Positions 17,178-26,857 of a stretch of DNA of 64,000 nt are shown piece by piece; position 1 is the stretch's first letter; each line of letters begins with the position of its first letter. Under the pieces are notes generated by a model. The model saw only the letters and a list, made by a program, of their open reading frames with translations. It did not search any database and was not told where the DNA came from. Made by a program: the position numbers and the translations under genes. Source of the stretch: Thalassospira sp. TSL5-1 (GTDB lineage Bacteria; Pseudomonadota; Alphaproteobacteria; Rhodospirillales; Thalassospiraceae); contig NZ_KV880638.1 in assembly GCF_001907695.1 (NCBI RefSeq), positions 1,178,882 to 1,242,881 on the forward strand. The letters run 5' to 3'.

Positions 17178-18052
17178 TCAGCATCGCACAACAACGTAAC
17201 CGCACGCTGGCGGCAACATTCACCTTTTTGGGCAATGCAAGCGGGCTGGTCAAGGTTTCGGCTTTTCTGGTGCTGGCCCTGGCGGTGCTGGCGGTATTTG
17301 GTCCCTGGATCATGCCGTTTGATCCCAACGAGGTTGATTTAACCAATCGCTTGCTGGCACCGGATGCGGCGCATTGGCTGGGTACGGATCATCTTGGCCG
17401 CGATATTTTATCACGCCTGATGGCTGGAACGCGGGTATCGCTGGGCTCGGTCGCAATCTCTCTTGTCGTGATCATGACGCTGGGCATTCTGGTGGGTGGG
17501 GCCGCGGGTTTTCTGGGTGGGCGTGCGGATCAGTTGATCATGCGTGTGACCGACATTTTTATGACTTTTCCCACCCTGGTGCTGTCCCTGTTCATGATTG
17601 GCATGTTGGGAACCGGGCTTGTCAATGTGATTGTCGCAATCGCCCTGTCGCACTGGGCCTGGTATGCGCGCATCGTGCGCAGCATCGTCATGTCGCTGCG
17701 GCATCGGGAATATATTCTGGCCTCCCGGCTGGCCGGCGCGGGGCGGGTTCGGATTTTCATCGAACATCTTTTGCCCGCCACCCTGTCGCAGTTGCTGGTG
17801 CTGGCAACGCTGGATATCGGGCATATTATGTTGCATGTGGCGGGGCTGTCGTTTTTGGGGCTGGGCGTGATGCCCCCCACGCCGGAATGGGGGGTGATGA
17901 TCAACGATGCCCGGCAATTCATCTGGACCCAGCCGCTTTTGATGCTCTGGCCCGGCCTGGCCCTGTTTGCAAGCGTCATGGCGTTTAACGTTATTGGTGA
18001 TGCGGTGCGGGACCGGCTTGATCCCCACCTGCGCGAGGAGCATATCCATTGA
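17174..18052 (+). CDS. nikC: nickel ABC transporter permease NikC, 292 aa
   Basis: DppC/NikC-type permease with an N-terminal helix (residues about 25-45), the conserved motif [18 protein letters not shown] after it, and five more helices. The EAA-like loop [19 protein letters not shown] and the [17 protein letters not shown] block are characteristic. Partner of NikB. Its start overlaps nikB by 4 bases. Confidence 0.93.
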   Translation: MISIAQQRNRTLAATFTFLGNASGLVKVSAFLVLALAVLAVFGPWIMPFDPNEVDLTNRLLAPDAAHWLGTDHLGRDILSRLMAGTRVSLGSVAISLVVIMTLGILVGGAAGFLGGRADQLIMRVTDIFMTFPTLVLSLFMIGMLGTGLVNVIVAIALSHWAWYARIVRSIVMSLRHREYILASRLAGAGRVRIFIEHLLPATLSQLLVLATLDIGHIMLHVAGLSFLGLGVMPPTPEWGVMINDARQFIWTQPLLMLWPGLALFASVMAFNVIGDAVRDRLDPHLREEHIH

Positions 18053-18837
18053 TGGCGCCGACAATTCTTTCGATTTCGGATTTAACGGTCACAACACAAA
18101 AGCATGGCACAACCTGCAAACTGGTTGATGACCTGTCACTGGATATTACATCGGGCCGGGTTTTGGCGCTGGTGGGGGCCAGCGGGTCGGGAAAATCGCT
18201 AAGCTGTGCAGCATGTCTGGATGTGTTGCCAGCAGGGGTGACGCGGCAATCAGGCCAGGTGAGGCTGGATGGCCAGGGCATTGATTTCGCCGCCCTGCGT
18301 GGAAGGATCGTCAGTTCGATCATGCAAAATCCGCGCAGCGCCTTTAACCCGGTCATGACCATGAAGGCCCATGCGCGCGAAACCCTAAAGGCACTTGGCC
18401 TGCCTCGGGAAGCCGGGAATGCACGTATTATTGAGGCCTTCCGCGATGTGGGGCTGGAAGAGCCCGAACGTATCCTTAACCTGCATCCCTTCGAGATGAG
18501 CGGCGGCATGTTGCAACGGGTGATGATCGCAATGGCGCTTTTGGGGGACCCGCCGTTTCTGTTCGCCGATGAACCGACAACCGACCTCGACCTTGTGGTG
18601 CAAAAACATATCCTTGATTTGCTGGAACGGGTGGTGACGCGTCGCGGGACGGGCATTTTGCTTGTGACCCACGATATGGGCGTGGTTGCGCGGCTGGCCG
18701 ATGACGTGGCCGTGATTGATGCCGGAAAAATCGTTGAACAGGCACCGGTCCATCAGGTGTTTGAACGGCCATCCCATCGGGTCACGCGCAATCTGGTTGC
18801 GGCCCATTTGTCACTCTACGGGCTGGAGGTTTCCTGA
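18052..18837 (+). CDS. nikD: nickel ABC transporter ATPase NikD, 261 aa
   Basis: ABC ATPase with Walker A GASGSGKS (about residue 40), Q-loop QNPRSAFNP, signature MSGGMLQRV, Walker [12 protein letters not shown], and switch His in VTHDMG. The C-terminus is of the oligopeptide/nickel type. ATG 18052 overlaps the nikC TGA. With NikE it powers nickel import. The preceding in-frame TTG has no independent support. Confidence 0.92.
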   Translation: MAPTILSISDLTVTTQKHGTTCKLVDDLSLDITSGRVLALVGASGSGKSLSCAACLDVLPAGVTRQSGQVRLDGQGIDFAALRGRIVSSIMQNPRSAFNPVMTMKAHARETLKALGLPREAGNARIIEAFRDVGLEEPERILNLHPFEMSGGMLQRVMIAMALLGDPPFLFADEPTTDLDLVVQKHILDLLERVVTRRGTGILLVTHDMGVVARLADDVAVIDAGKIVEQAPVHQVFERPSHRVTRNLVAAHLSLYGLEVS

Positions 18838-19679
18838 TGTCCCTGTTATCTGCCCACACTGTTTCGCATGGTTATCGCCGTTTTTCATTGCTGGGGCCGT
18901 CGCATTATCAACCGGTGTTGAATGATGTGTCGATGAACATTGAAAGGGGTGAAACCCTTGCCCTTTTGGGGCGCAGCGGATGCGGCAAAAGCACGCTCGC
19001 CCGGTTGTTGATTGGCCTGGAAAACCCAACCCGTGGCGAGGTCCGGTTTGAGGGGAAACCGTTAAACAGCCTGTCGCAGGCCGACCAACGGGCACTGCGT
19101 TGTGCCGTGCAAATGGTGTTTCAGGATTCCATTTCGGCCGTAAACCCGCGAAAAACAGTGGGCGAAATTATTGCCGAACCGCTGCGCCATTTAACCGATA
19201 TGACGGCGGAACAGCAAAACAGGCGGGTTGCGGCGTTACTGGAATCGGTTGAGTTATCGGCCGGGGATGCACAAAAACACCCCGCCGCGATGAGCGGCGG
19301 GCAGCTCCAGCGTGTTTGTATTGCCCGTGCGCTGGCCCCGAAACCGTCGCTTGTTATTTTGGACGAGGCCGTGTCCAACCTTGATCTTTTGTTGCAGATA
19401 CAAACCCTGGATCTGTTGCGCGGGCTACAGGAAAAATCCGGCGTGTCATTTCTGTTTATTACCCATGATTTGCGCCTTGTGGAACGGTTCTGTTCGCGTG
19501 TCATGGTGATGGACGGTGGCAGGATTGTTGAGGAAACGGCTGTTTATGGGCGGGTACGTTTAGAACATCCTGCAAGCAAACAGTTGCAGGACGCCATTCT
19601 TCCGGCCTGGCCTAAAGGCTATGTAAATCCGGCTCGTGTTGGCAAAACCGACAGGCAGCCGATGGTTGCAAATTTGTGA
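18837..19679 (+). CDS. nikE: nickel ABC transporter ATPase NikE, 280 aa
   Basis: Second ATPase of the importer: Walker A GRSGCGKST (about residue 46), Q-loop QDSISAVNPRKTVGEI, signature MSGGQLQRVCIARAL, Walker B VILDEAVSNLD, and His in ITHDLRLV. The VSNLDLLLQIQTLDLL stretch is NikE-like. The extended C-terminus (PAWPKGYVNPARVGK) is slightly longer than in E. coli. ATG overlaps the nikD stop. No nikR follows, unlike in E. coli. Confidence 0.92.
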   Translation: MSLLSAHTVSHGYRRFSLLGPSHYQPVLNDVSMNIERGETLALLGRSGCGKSTLARLLIGLENPTRGEVRFEGKPLNSLSQADQRALRCAVQMVFQDSISAVNPRKTVGEIIAEPLRHLTDMTAEQQNRRVAALLESVELSAGDAQKHPAAMSGGQLQRVCIARALAPKPSLVILDEAVSNLDLLLQIQTLDLLRGLQEKSGVSFLFITHDLRLVERFCSRVMVMDGGRIVEETAVYGRVRLEHPASKQLQDAILPAWPKGYVNPARVGKTDRQPMVANL

Positions 19680-19707
19680 TTGCAACGAAGAATGCTGGTT
19701 TTCTGAT

Positions 19708-19740
19708 GGGGCTTGTTTCCGCGAATTGGAAACAGGTCCC
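19708..19740. terminator. hairpin between convergent nikE and xre genes
   Basis: GGGGCTTGTTTCC and GGAAACAGGTCCC pair over 13 positions with two G-U pairs and a 7-base loop. Neither strand has a good T-run after the stem, so it may be a weak bidirectional terminator or just an RNA-stabilising hairpin. Confidence 0.35.
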
Positions 19741-19755
19741 TAAAACCTTATGCCT

Positions 19756-20661
19756 TTAAAGGTCGCAGCCCAGAATTTCGCGTTCGATGTAATCGGCCCC
19801 TTCTTCGCCCTTTAGGCTGCGCCGCCACAGGCGGTTGGTCATTTCGGTATAAAGCTCGATGGCTTCGGGCGCGGCACTGACGGTGGCGACACCCAGGCGG
19901 ATATTGGCGAAGGTGCCCAAACGGAATGGGCTGACCACCACGCGGGTTTCCGTGCCCTGTTTAAAAAGCTGGAAGGTGGCACCGGGCATGGAATCGACAA
20001 TGACGCCAACCTGGGTGCCAATCGGCTGATCGCGCAACAGGCGGGCGATGTTTTTGATTTCATTGCGCGCAATGTCGCGGCGAAATTCCAGATCGGCGCG
20101 GCTGGGCTCAAAGGTGCCGACAAAGCCGGTGCGCAGGAATTGCGACAGTTCGGCCGCGCACACCAGGCTGACGGTATTGGGCGTGCGTTCGCGAAACGAT
20201 TTTTTGCGCTGTTTCAGGATCTTCATCAGTGCATCGACATCGCGCAGTGCCGTCGCCCGGTCCGATGCGTCCTCGGGGATGCTTTCGGTCAGAACGGTGG
20301 GTAATATTTCGTCAAACCGGTCCGTGGTCAAAAGATAGGATACCGGGTCAAACAACATGCTGATCTGGTCGGCCTGTTCTTCAAGCTGACGCATTCGTTC
20401 AAAAAAACTGACGGCAGACCCAATATATTCCACCCCGACACCCAACAGGTTGGGCAGGGTGACATTCAGGCCGTCTGCAATTTTGCCCAGGGTATCAAGC
20501 TTGGGAGGATGGCCGCCTTCATAGCGGTAAATGGCAGCACGCGAAACGCCGATCCGTTCTGCCAGTTCCTCGGGCGACATGCCTTTGCCCATGCGAAACG
20601 CCTTGATCCGCTGGCCGATATCTTCTCCCGCGATTTCTGCACTCATGTCTTTGTGTCGCAT
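19756..20661 (-). CDS. Xre-family transcriptional regulator, 301 aa
   Basis: N-terminal Cro/C1-type helix-turn-helix at about residues 15-70 (GQRIKAFRMGKGMSPEELAE region, then RIGVSRAAIYRYEGG). The remaining 230 residues are mostly helical with a Lys/Arg-rich KQRKKSFRER patch and a C-terminal part that I do not recognise, presumably the ligand-sensing domain. It diverges from the TRAP/pyrimidine operon across a 175-base AT-rich region with TCTCAA/TTGAGA repeats, so it is the likely regulator of that operon. Start at 20661 or at the Met 5 codons later. Confidence 0.8.
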   Translation of the reverse strand: MRHKDMSAEIAGEDIGQRIKAFRMGKGMSPEELAERIGVSRAAIYRYEGGHPPKLDTLGKIADGLNVTLPNLLGVGVEYIGSAVSFFERMRQLEEQADQISMLFDPVSYLLTTDRFDEILPTVLTESIPEDASDRATALRDVDALMKILKQRKKSFRERTPNTVSLVCAAELSQFLRTGFVGTFEPSRADLEFRRDIARNEIKNIARLLRDQPIGTQVGVIVDSMPGATFQLFKQGTETRVVVSPFRLGTFANIRLGVATVSAAPEAIELYTEMTNRLWRRSLKGEEGADYIEREILGCDL

Positions 20662-20701
20662 GTTGTTTTGGTAAATCAGAATATCCGACTATAGCGCAAA
20701 A

Positions 20702-20753
20702 TCTCAAAAAGTCTCAATTATTAAGATTTTTTTCATAAATCTCTTTTTTGAGA
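20702..20753. promoter_or_regulatory. AT-rich divergent control region with TCTCAAAAAG inverted repeat
   Basis: TCTCAAAAAG (20702-20711) is answered by CTTTTTTGAGA (20743-20753), an inverted repeat with one extra base, and a further TCTCAA follows the left copy. TTGACT at 20760 could be a -35 element for the operon to the right. The position between xre and dctP suggests binding sites of the Xre protein. Confidence 0.5.
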
Positions 20754-20836
20754 AAATTATTGACTTGTTTGATGAAGCTGGGAAGATGGTCATTCCTTTT
20801 CGATCTGTCGATAACCTAATCAGGGGGCATCTAAGA

Positions 20837-21859
20837 ATGACGTTTTCAACACCGGCAAAAGTTTTTGCTGCCGCGTTGTGCATTTCGGGGCTGACCGCGT
20901 TTTCCGCGCAGGCCGCAGAGTTTGTTGCAAAGATCGGCCATCTGGAATCGGCGCAGCAAAGCCGTAACATCTATTTGGAAAAAGTTGCCAAGCTGGTGAA
21001 TGAACGCACCGACGGCAATGTTGAGTTTGAAATCTACCCGCAGGGTCAGCTTGGCAATCAGCGCCAGATGACCGAAGGCACCCAGCTTGGCGTGCTTGAG
21101 GCGACGGTTTCCCCGGCGGCTTTCCTGGGCGGGTTTAACCCGGCGGTTTCGGTTCTCGATATTCCCTATCTGATGCCGCAGGATTTCAAGCAGGCACAGG
21201 CGATTCGTGACAGCGCGTTTGGCAAGGAACTGCTGGCCTCTTTCTCGTCAAAGGGTGTGGTTGCCATTGGCCTGTGGCCGAACGGCTTTAAGCAGTTCAC
21301 CTCGAACAAGCCGATTGAAAACTGGAAAGAATTTGCCGGTCAGAAATTCCGCGTGATGGATTCCAACATCCTGATCGAACAGTTCAAGGCAATGGATGCT
21401 TCGGCAATTGCCCTGCCGTTTGGTGAACTTTACACCTCGCTTCAGATGGGTGTTGTCGATGGGGAAGAAAACCCGCTCGATACCATCGAACGCATGAAAT
21501 ATTACGAAGTTCAGAAGAACCTTGTTGTTTCCGACCACGGTGCAATGGAAGACGTGATCCTGTTTAACGACGCTTTCTGGAATTCGCTGCCGGAAAACTA
21601 TCGCAAGGTCATTGTTGAGACCTTCCACGAAGTGATCCCTGACCTGGTCAAGGACAAGGCTGACAAGGTCGCAGCCGCCTTGGAAGTGGTTAAACAGAAC
21701 GGCATGAATGTGCGTGTTGCGACCCCGGAAGAGCGTAAAGCCCTGCGTGAGGAAGTTTATCCCGCGACCAAGGCTGCTTATGTCGAGCGTGCCGGTGATG
21801 AAGGCAAAAAGCTGATCGACCTTTACGAGAAGGCTTACGCCGACGTCGTTGGTAAGTAA
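20837..21859 (+). CDS. dctP: TRAP transporter substrate-binding protein of the pyrimidine operon (DctP family), 340 aa
   Basis: Signal peptide MTFSTPAKVFAAALCISGLT ending AQA before AEFVAKIGH. DctP hallmarks follow: VNERTDGNVEFEIYPQGQLGNQRQMTEGTQLG (in part), the FAGQKFRVMDS segment with the carboxylate-binding Arg, and ALPFGELYTSLQMGVVDGEENP. An acidic ligand is therefore expected. AGGGGG lies 9 bases before ATG 20837. Linkage to pyrK-pyrD-carbamoylase-pyrC-pyrE suggests orotate, dihydroorotate or N-carbamoyl-aspartate as ligand (inference). Confidence 0.9.
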   Translation: MTFSTPAKVFAAALCISGLTAFSAQAAEFVAKIGHLESAQQSRNIYLEKVAKLVNERTDGNVEFEIYPQGQLGNQRQMTEGTQLGVLEATVSPAAFLGGFNPAVSVLDIPYLMPQDFKQAQAIRDSAFGKELLASFSSKGVVAIGLWPNGFKQFTSNKPIENWKEFAGQKFRVMDSNILIEQFKAMDASAIALPFGELYTSLQMGVVDGEENPLDTIERMKYYEVQKNLVVSDHGAMEDVILFNDAFWNSLPENYRKVIVETFHEVIPDLVKDKADKVAAALEVVKQNGMNVRVATPEERKALREEVYPATKAAYVERAGDEGKKLIDLYEKAYADVVGK

Positions 21860-21971
21860 TCATCCCGTGGCGGCATGGTGCGGTTTTTCGCATTGTGCCG
21901 CCATTTTTGTTTTTAAATTTTCCAATCATCGGCACTAGCAATAATCATAAACGATGCCGGGGAGACAGCAC

Positions 21972-22499
21972 ATGACGACGCTTTTAAAGGTTCTTAGAAC
22001 GACCGAGCGTATTTTTCTTGTTACCATCTTTTTGTTGATGGTCGGGCTTTTTACCCTTGGCGTTGTGGTGCGCGAGGTTGCCCCGCAATATTCCAGCGAT
22101 TTTTCCTGGATCGACGAAGCTGTACAGATGCTTAATCTGTTTCTGGTTTTCTGTGCGCTGGGTTTGGCGCTTGAACGCAAACGGCATGTGGGTGTCACCA
22201 CGTTTCGCGATTCCCTTTCCCCTGGCAAACGCAAAGTCGTTTTTGCCCTGATCGATCTGACCGGTGTTTTATTTTCGATTTATACCACCCGTCTTGGCAT
22301 CGAAATGGTGCAGTTTGTGTTTGCATCCGGCCAGCACAGCCCGACATTGAATATTCCAATGGGCTGGATTTATCTGGCACCAACCATCGGGTTTGCCCTT
22401 TTGGGCCTGCGTTATGCCCTGAGCCTGTTTGGCGTGATCGACCGTTTCACCCCGGATAATGCCAGTAGCTCCGCCACGCCCGAAAAAGGAGCCGCATGA
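21972..22499 (+). CDS. dctQ: TRAP transporter small permease (DctQ family), 175 aa
   Basis: Four hydrophobic helices (about residues 15-35, 50-68, 88-108, 130-150). A DctQ-like pattern occurs at VVREVAPQYSSDFSWIDEAVQ, with W and acidic residues at the start of helix 2, and LERKRHVGVTTF in the loop. GGGGAGAC precedes ATG 21972. The stop overlaps the large permease start (ATGA). It joins the binding protein to the translocation subunit. Confidence 0.88.
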   Translation: MTTLLKVLRTTERIFLVTIFLLMVGLFTLGVVVREVAPQYSSDFSWIDEAVQMLNLFLVFCALGLALERKRHVGVTTFRDSLSPGKRKVVFALIDLTGVLFSIYTTRLGIEMVQFVFASGQHSPTLNIPMGWIYLAPTIGFALLGLRYALSLFGVIDRFTPDNASSSATPEKGAA

Positions 22500-23779
22500 T
22501 GCTGATTGCGATTATTGCCGCGACTGTCGTTCTGATGGCGCTTGGCTTTGAAATGCTGCTGGTGCTTGGCCTGCCCACGCTGGCCATCAAGGAAGTTTTT
22601 TACGGGCGCCTTCCCGATGTGGTGTTTGTTCAAAAACTGCTGGGCGGTATTAACCATTCAACCCTGCTTGCCATTCCATTTTTCCTGTTTGCCGCCCAGT
22701 TGATGGCATCGGGCCAGATCACCCGTCGTTTGATGGGGTTGGTCAGCGCGATGCTGGGGCATACACGCGGTGGTATCGGCCACACTGTTATTGGCGGGTC
22801 GATGGCATTTGGGTCGGTGTCCGGTTCGGCTCCGGCAACGGTGGCGGCCCTTGGTGGTATGGTTTACCCGGAATTGCGCAAAAGCGGCTATTCGGAAAAA
22901 TTCAGCCTGGGCCTGATTGTTTCAAGTGCCGAAACCGCGCTTTTGATTCCGCCCTCGATCACCTTCATTGTGTATGGCTGGATGACGGGCACGTCGGTCG
23001 CACAGCTATTTGCCGGTGGCCTTGCCATTGGGGTTGTGCTGGCGCTGATTTTTGCCGCCCTGGTAATGTTTCATGCCTCCCGCCAAAATGTAACTGCCCG
23101 CCCGCGTGTGCCCTGGAAACAGCGCATTGATGCTCTGGTCGCGGCTGGCTGGGCGCTGGGCATGCCGTTGATTATTCTGGGTGGTATTTATTCGGGGACA
23201 TTCACCCCGACCGAAGCCGCCGCCGTCAGCGTGGTTTACGCCATTTTTGTTGAGGCGGCGGTGTATCGCGAACTTGGCTTTCGCAAGCTGGTTGATACTT
23301 GCGAAGCCAGTGCCATCTCGACAGCTGTGATTTTTATCCTGCTGGCTTTTGGTGGTGTGCTGTCGTTCTTTGTGACCCTGGCGCATGTTCCGACCGCCAT
23401 TTCGTCTTTTCTGGCCGCAATTGATGCCGGACCGATCCTGTTTTTGCTGATCCTGAATGTCTGCTTCTTGATTGCCGGCATGTTCATTGATCCCAATTCA
23501 GCCCTGCTGATTTTGGTGCCGCCACTGTTTCCGGTTGCGACCAGCCTAGGCATTGATCCGGTACATCTGGGCATGATTGTCACGCTCAATATCAGCCTGG
23601 GCATGATCACACCGCCCTTTGGTCTCGATCTGTTTGTGGCGTCATCGACGCTGGATAAGCCCGTGACCAAGATCATTGCCGGGGTTTGGCCCTTTGTGGT
23701 GGCGAACCTGATTGCGTTGCTGATCGTCACCTACATTCCGCAGATTTCGCTGTTTATTCCCAACCTGTTATTTAGGTAA
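22496..23779 (+). CDS. dctM: TRAP transporter large permease (DctM family), 427 aa
   Basis: About 12 membrane helices and DctM motifs: LLAIPFFLFAAQLMASGQITRRL (in part), GSVSGSAPATVAALGGMVYPEL, SSAETALLIPPSITFIVYGWMTG (in part), and FTPTEAAAVSVVYA. It is the ion-coupled importer subunit. Eleven bases separate it from the pyrK-like gene, so transporter and enzymes are one transcription unit. Confidence 0.9.
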   Translation: MMLIAIIAATVVLMALGFEMLLVLGLPTLAIKEVFYGRLPDVVFVQKLLGGINHSTLLAIPFFLFAAQLMASGQITRRLMGLVSAMLGHTRGGIGHTVIGGSMAFGSVSGSAPATVAALGGMVYPELRKSGYSEKFSLGLIVSSAETALLIPPSITFIVYGWMTGTSVAQLFAGGLAIGVVLALIFAALVMFHASRQNVTARPRVPWKQRIDALVAAGWALGMPLIILGGIYSGTFTPTEAAAVSVVYAIFVEAAVYRELGFRKLVDTCEASAISTAVIFILLAFGGVLSFFVTLAHVPTAISSFLAAIDAGPILFLLILNVCFLIAGMFIDPNSALLILVPPLFPVATSLGIDPVHLGMIVTLNISLGMITPPFGLDLFVASSTLDKPVTKIIAGVWPFVVANLIALLIVTYIPQISLFIPNLLFR

Positions 23780-23790
23780 GGAAACGTCCA

Positions 23791-24636
23791 ATGACTGCCG
23801 CTGTCCTACATGTAACGCCGGATTCCATTCCGGCGAACGAACGGGTATTTGAAAGTGAATGCCTGGTCAAAAGCAATACGCCGGTAAATAACGACTATCG
23901 GCTGCTGATCCTCGATGCCCCGGCCGAGATCCTGAACTGCACGCCGGGCCAGTTTTTCCACATCCAGTGCCCGGTGCGCGGGGGCCATCATCCCTATCTG
24001 CGCCGCCCCATGAGCATCTATGGCTATTTCCCGGAAAAGGGCGAATTGCAGTTTCTCTATAAAATCGCAGGCGAGGGGACCGCTGCGTTAGCGGAGCTTA
24101 AAACCGGCGAAAGCCTGAATGTTGTGGGGCCGTTAGGCCAGGGCTTTCATATTGCTGATAACTGGCAAAACCTGTTGTTGTTAGCCCGTGGTGTGGGGCT
24201 GGCAACGCTGGCACCGCTGGCGTTGGAAGCACAGCGCCTGGGCAAAAAACTAACCGCGATTTGTAGTGCCCGTTCGCCTGAATTGCTGATGTCGATTGAT
24301 TATTTCCGTGATTTGGGCGCGGAGATTATTACCGTCACCGATAGCGAAGGGACGTCTGATCTGGCCCATTTGCAGGGCGTGATTGAAGGCCTGATTGCCG
24401 ATCAGGGGATTGACGCCTTTTATACCTGTGGGTCCAACCGATTGTTGAAGCTGCTTCAGGAAATCGGCGCCAAACATGGCATTCCTGGCGAAATTGCCCT
24501 GGAACAGCAAATGGCCTGCGGGCTGGGCATGTGCCAGTGCTGTGTGCGCTCTTTCCGGGCGGAAAGCGGCATTGTGCATAAACGGGTGTGCAAGGAAGGC
24601 CCTGTATTTGACCTTCAGGAGGCAATGGGATGGTAG
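23791..24636 (+). CDS. pyrK: dihydroorotate dehydrogenase electron-transfer subunit (PyrK-like), 281 aa
   Basis: Ferredoxin-reductase-type flavoprotein. The FAD domain has the RRPMSIYGY motif (about residue 72) and GEGTAALAELKTGESLNVVGPLGQGF. The NAD domain is at about 125-235 with a central ARGVGLA. The C-terminal 2Fe-2S cluster has ligands in MACGLGMCQCC and a fourth Cys in RVCKEGPVF. This is the layout of PyrK, which passes electrons between NAD(H) and class 1B PyrD. Slightly longer than Gram-positive PyrK because of an N-terminal extension. It overlaps pyrD by 7 bases, as expected for a complex-forming pair. Confidence 0.87.
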   Translation: MTAAVLHVTPDSIPANERVFESECLVKSNTPVNNDYRLLILDAPAEILNCTPGQFFHIQCPVRGGHHPYLRRPMSIYGYFPEKGELQFLYKIAGEGTAALAELKTGESLNVVGPLGQGFHIADNWQNLLLLARGVGLATLAPLALEAQRLGKKLTAICSARSPELLMSIDYFRDLGAEIITVTDSEGTSDLAHLQGVIEGLIADQGIDAFYTCGSNRLLKLLQEIGAKHGIPGEIALEQQMACGLGMCQCCVRSFRAESGIVHKRVCKEGPVFDLQEAMGW

Positions 24637-25574
24637 ATCTTTCCGTTCAAATCGGCGATTTGTGCCTGAAAAATCCGATTATGCCCGCCTCGGGGACATT
24701 CTCCGAGGATCTGGTGACGGTGTTTGACCTGAATTTGCTGGGCGCGCTGGTAACAAAAACCATCACGCGCGGCATTCGTCAGGGCAACCCAACGCCGCGT
24801 GTGTGCGAAGTGTCGGGATCGATGCTGAATTCCATTGGCATTCCCAGCAAGGGTGTTGGGCAGTTTATTGCCAATATGGTGCCGTTTTATCAGGCCTATA
24901 ACAGCCCGCTGGTGGTTAGCATTTCTGGCAACACCGCCGATGAATTTGCTCGCCTGTGCGAAGAAATCAGTGTGCCGGGTGTGGCGGCGATCGAGGTCAA
25001 TATTTCCTGCCCCAATATCGAGGAAGACGGCAAGGCCTTTGCCATGCGCCCGGCATCGACGCTGGATGTGATGCGCAAATTGCGTGCTGCGACCGACTTG
25101 CCGTTATGGGCGAAATTAACCCCCAATACCGGCGAAACATCGGACGTCGCCCGTGCCGCCGAGGAAGGCGGGGCCGATGCCCTGGTGGTTTCAAACACCA
25201 TGCTGTCCATGTCGATTGACGTGCACTCGCGCAAACCGCGTTTGGGGAATTTGATGGGCGGGCTTTCTGGCCCGTCGCTAAAACCGATCAGCCTGCGCAT
25301 GGCCTATCAGTGCGCCAAGGCGGTGGATATTCCCGTTATTGGCTGTGGCGGCATTTCCACCATTGATGATGTGCTGGAATATTTGATTGCCGGGGCATCT
25401 GCCGTGCAGGTGGGGACGGCGACCTTCATTCATCCGACTGTGATGGTGCAAATGATTGGCGAATTGGAAGCCTATCTGCGCACGCACAATATCGCTTCGG
25501 TCCGGGATCTGATTGGCAGCGTCCGTGACGAGGAAGCCGCCGACACCGTTGTCTTTATGGAGGCCGCACCATGA
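24630..25574 (+). CDS. pyrD: NAD-linked dihydroorotate dehydrogenase catalytic subunit (class 1B PyrD), 314 aa
   Basis: Class 1B signatures: ASGTFSEDL near the N-terminus, SGSMLNSIGIPSKG, catalytic Cys in EVNISCPNIEEDG (about residue 130), WAKLTPNTG with the FMN-binding Lys, LVVSNTM, GGLSGPSLKPISLRM, and IGCGGIST. It interconverts orotate and dihydroorotate using FMN, with NAD through PyrK. Proteobacteria usually make pyrimidines with a membrane, quinone-linked class 2 enzyme, so this soluble NAD type next to a transporter is unusual. AGGAGG lies 6 bases before ATG. Confidence 0.88.
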   Translation: MVDLSVQIGDLCLKNPIMPASGTFSEDLVTVFDLNLLGALVTKTITRGIRQGNPTPRVCEVSGSMLNSIGIPSKGVGQFIANMVPFYQAYNSPLVVSISGNTADEFARLCEEISVPGVAAIEVNISCPNIEEDGKAFAMRPASTLDVMRKLRAATDLPLWAKLTPNTGETSDVARAAEEGGADALVVSNTMLSMSIDVHSRKPRLGNLMGGLSGPSLKPISLRMAYQCAKAVDIPVIGCGGISTIDDVLEYLIAGASAVQVGTATFIHPTVMVQMIGELEAYLRTHNIASVRDLIGSVRDEEAADTVVFMEAAP

Positions 25575-26857
25575 ACACTATCGTTCCGCGATCAACCTTT
25601 TCGCAGCAGGACCGTGACCTTGTTGCCAGCCTGTTTGCCGATATTGGTGCACAAACCGCCGATACCGAAGGGGTTAGCCGCCCGGCTTATTCGGCCATTG
25701 AAACGGCCACGATTGATTATCTGGTGGAATTCGCCCGCAAACACGGGCTTGAAGTTGAATTTGATGCCGCCTGCAATGCGCTGTTTTCCCTGCCCGAAGA
25801 CAAGGCGGCGGAGAAATTTGTGCTGGTTGGGTCACACGCCGATAGCGTGCCCAATGGCGGCAATTTTGATGGGTTGGCCGGTATTCTCGCCGGGTTGATG
25901 TGCCTGGTGCGTGCCAAAAACGAAGGCCGCCGCTTTTCCCGCCCGGTCAAGGTGATTGCCCTGCGCGGCGAGGAAAGTGCTTGGTACGGCCCGTGTTATA
26001 TTGGCTCCAAGGCGCTGTTTGGCCTTTTGGGTTCAACGGAGCTTTCGGCTCGCCACAAGGGTGATAATCGCCCGCTGGCCGATCATATGGCCGAGATTGG
26101 CATTGATATGGCCCCGGTGAAGGCAGGGGAAAAGCTGTTTGATCCGTCGCGCCTGCTGGCCTATGTCGAACTGCATATCGAACAGGGTCCGCTGCTGGTG
26201 AACAAGGATTTGCCAGTCGCCAATGTGTCGGGCATTCGCGGTAATTTCCGCCACAAGGCGATTACGTGCATTGGCGAAGCGGGCCATTCCGGTGCGGTGC
26301 CGCGTGCCTATCGCCGGGACCCGGTGCTGGCCGCAGCGGACCTGTTCACCCGCCTGGATGACGACTGGGACACCATTTTGCAAAAGGGCGATGACCTGGT
26401 TTTAACCAGTGGTGTTGTCGGTACCGATCCGCAAAAGCACGCCATTGCCCGTATTCCCGATAGCATATCCTTTAGTCTGGATGTGCGCAGCCAGGATGCT
26501 TCAACGCTGGACGCGATGCGCGATTTGCTGCGTGCCCATATGCGCATTGTTGAACGCAACCGCAAAGTCCGGTTTGAACTGGACGACGAACTGGGCGTGG
26601 CCCCGGCCCTGTGCGATGGCGATGTGGTGGCGGGTATTTCGGCTGCCATGCGCCGCCTTGGGTTTGAGGATTATGTCATGCCCAGCGGGGCGGGGCATGA
26701 TGCCGCCGTTTTTGCCAATAACGGGGTTCCGACCGGCATGATCTTTATTCGTAACCGGAACGGATCACACAACCCGCGCGAAGCAATGGAGATTGATGAC
26801 TTCATGGCGGCAAGCTCGGTTTTGTATGAATATCTGATCCATTCGGAGGCCGCATGA
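25571..26857 (+). CDS. M20-family hydantoinase/carbamoylase-type amidohydrolase (candidate ureidosuccinase), 428 aa
   Basis: Zn-dependent N-carbamoyl amidohydrolase/allantoate amidohydrolase family. Metal ligands are readable: His in VGSHADSVP, Asp in GGNFDGLAG, the Glu pair in [11 protein letters not shown], His in [10 protein letters not shown], and late His in [10 protein letters not shown]. The GxxGHSG dimerisation segment is at [10 protein letters not shown]. These enzymes remove the carbamoyl group from N-carbamoyl-amino acids. Between pyrD and pyrC, N-carbamoyl-L-aspartate is the attractive substrate, giving aspartate, CO2 and NH3 (inference; other carbamoyl or ureido compounds are possible). 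It overlaps both neighbours by 4 bases. Confidence 0.85.
   Translation: MNTIVPRSTFSQQDRDLVASLFADIGAQTADTEGVSRPAYSAIETATIDYLVEFARKHGLEVEFDAACNALFSLPEDKAAEKFVLVGSHADSVPNGGNFDGLAGILAGLMCLVRAKNEGRRFSRPVKVIALRGEESAWYGPCYIGSKALFGLLGSTELSARHKGDNRPLADHMAEIGIDMAPVKAGEKLFDPSRLLAYVELHIEQGPLLVNKDLPVANVSGIRGNFRHKAITCIGEAGHSGAVPRAYRRDPVLAAADLFTRLDDDWDTILQKGDDLVLTSGVVGTDPQKHAIARIPDSISFSLDVRSQDASTLDAMRDLLRAHMRIVERNRKVRFELDDELGVAPALCDGDVVAGISAAMRRLGFEDYVMPSGAGHDAAVFANNGVPTGMIFIRNRNGSHNPREAMEIDDFMAASSVLYEYLIHSEAA

Noticed and set aside
19756-20661. NikR encoded next to nikE
   Set aside because: The gene has a Cro/C1-type helix-turn-helix, not the ribbon-helix-helix and His/Cys nickel site of NikR, and faces the pyrimidine operon.
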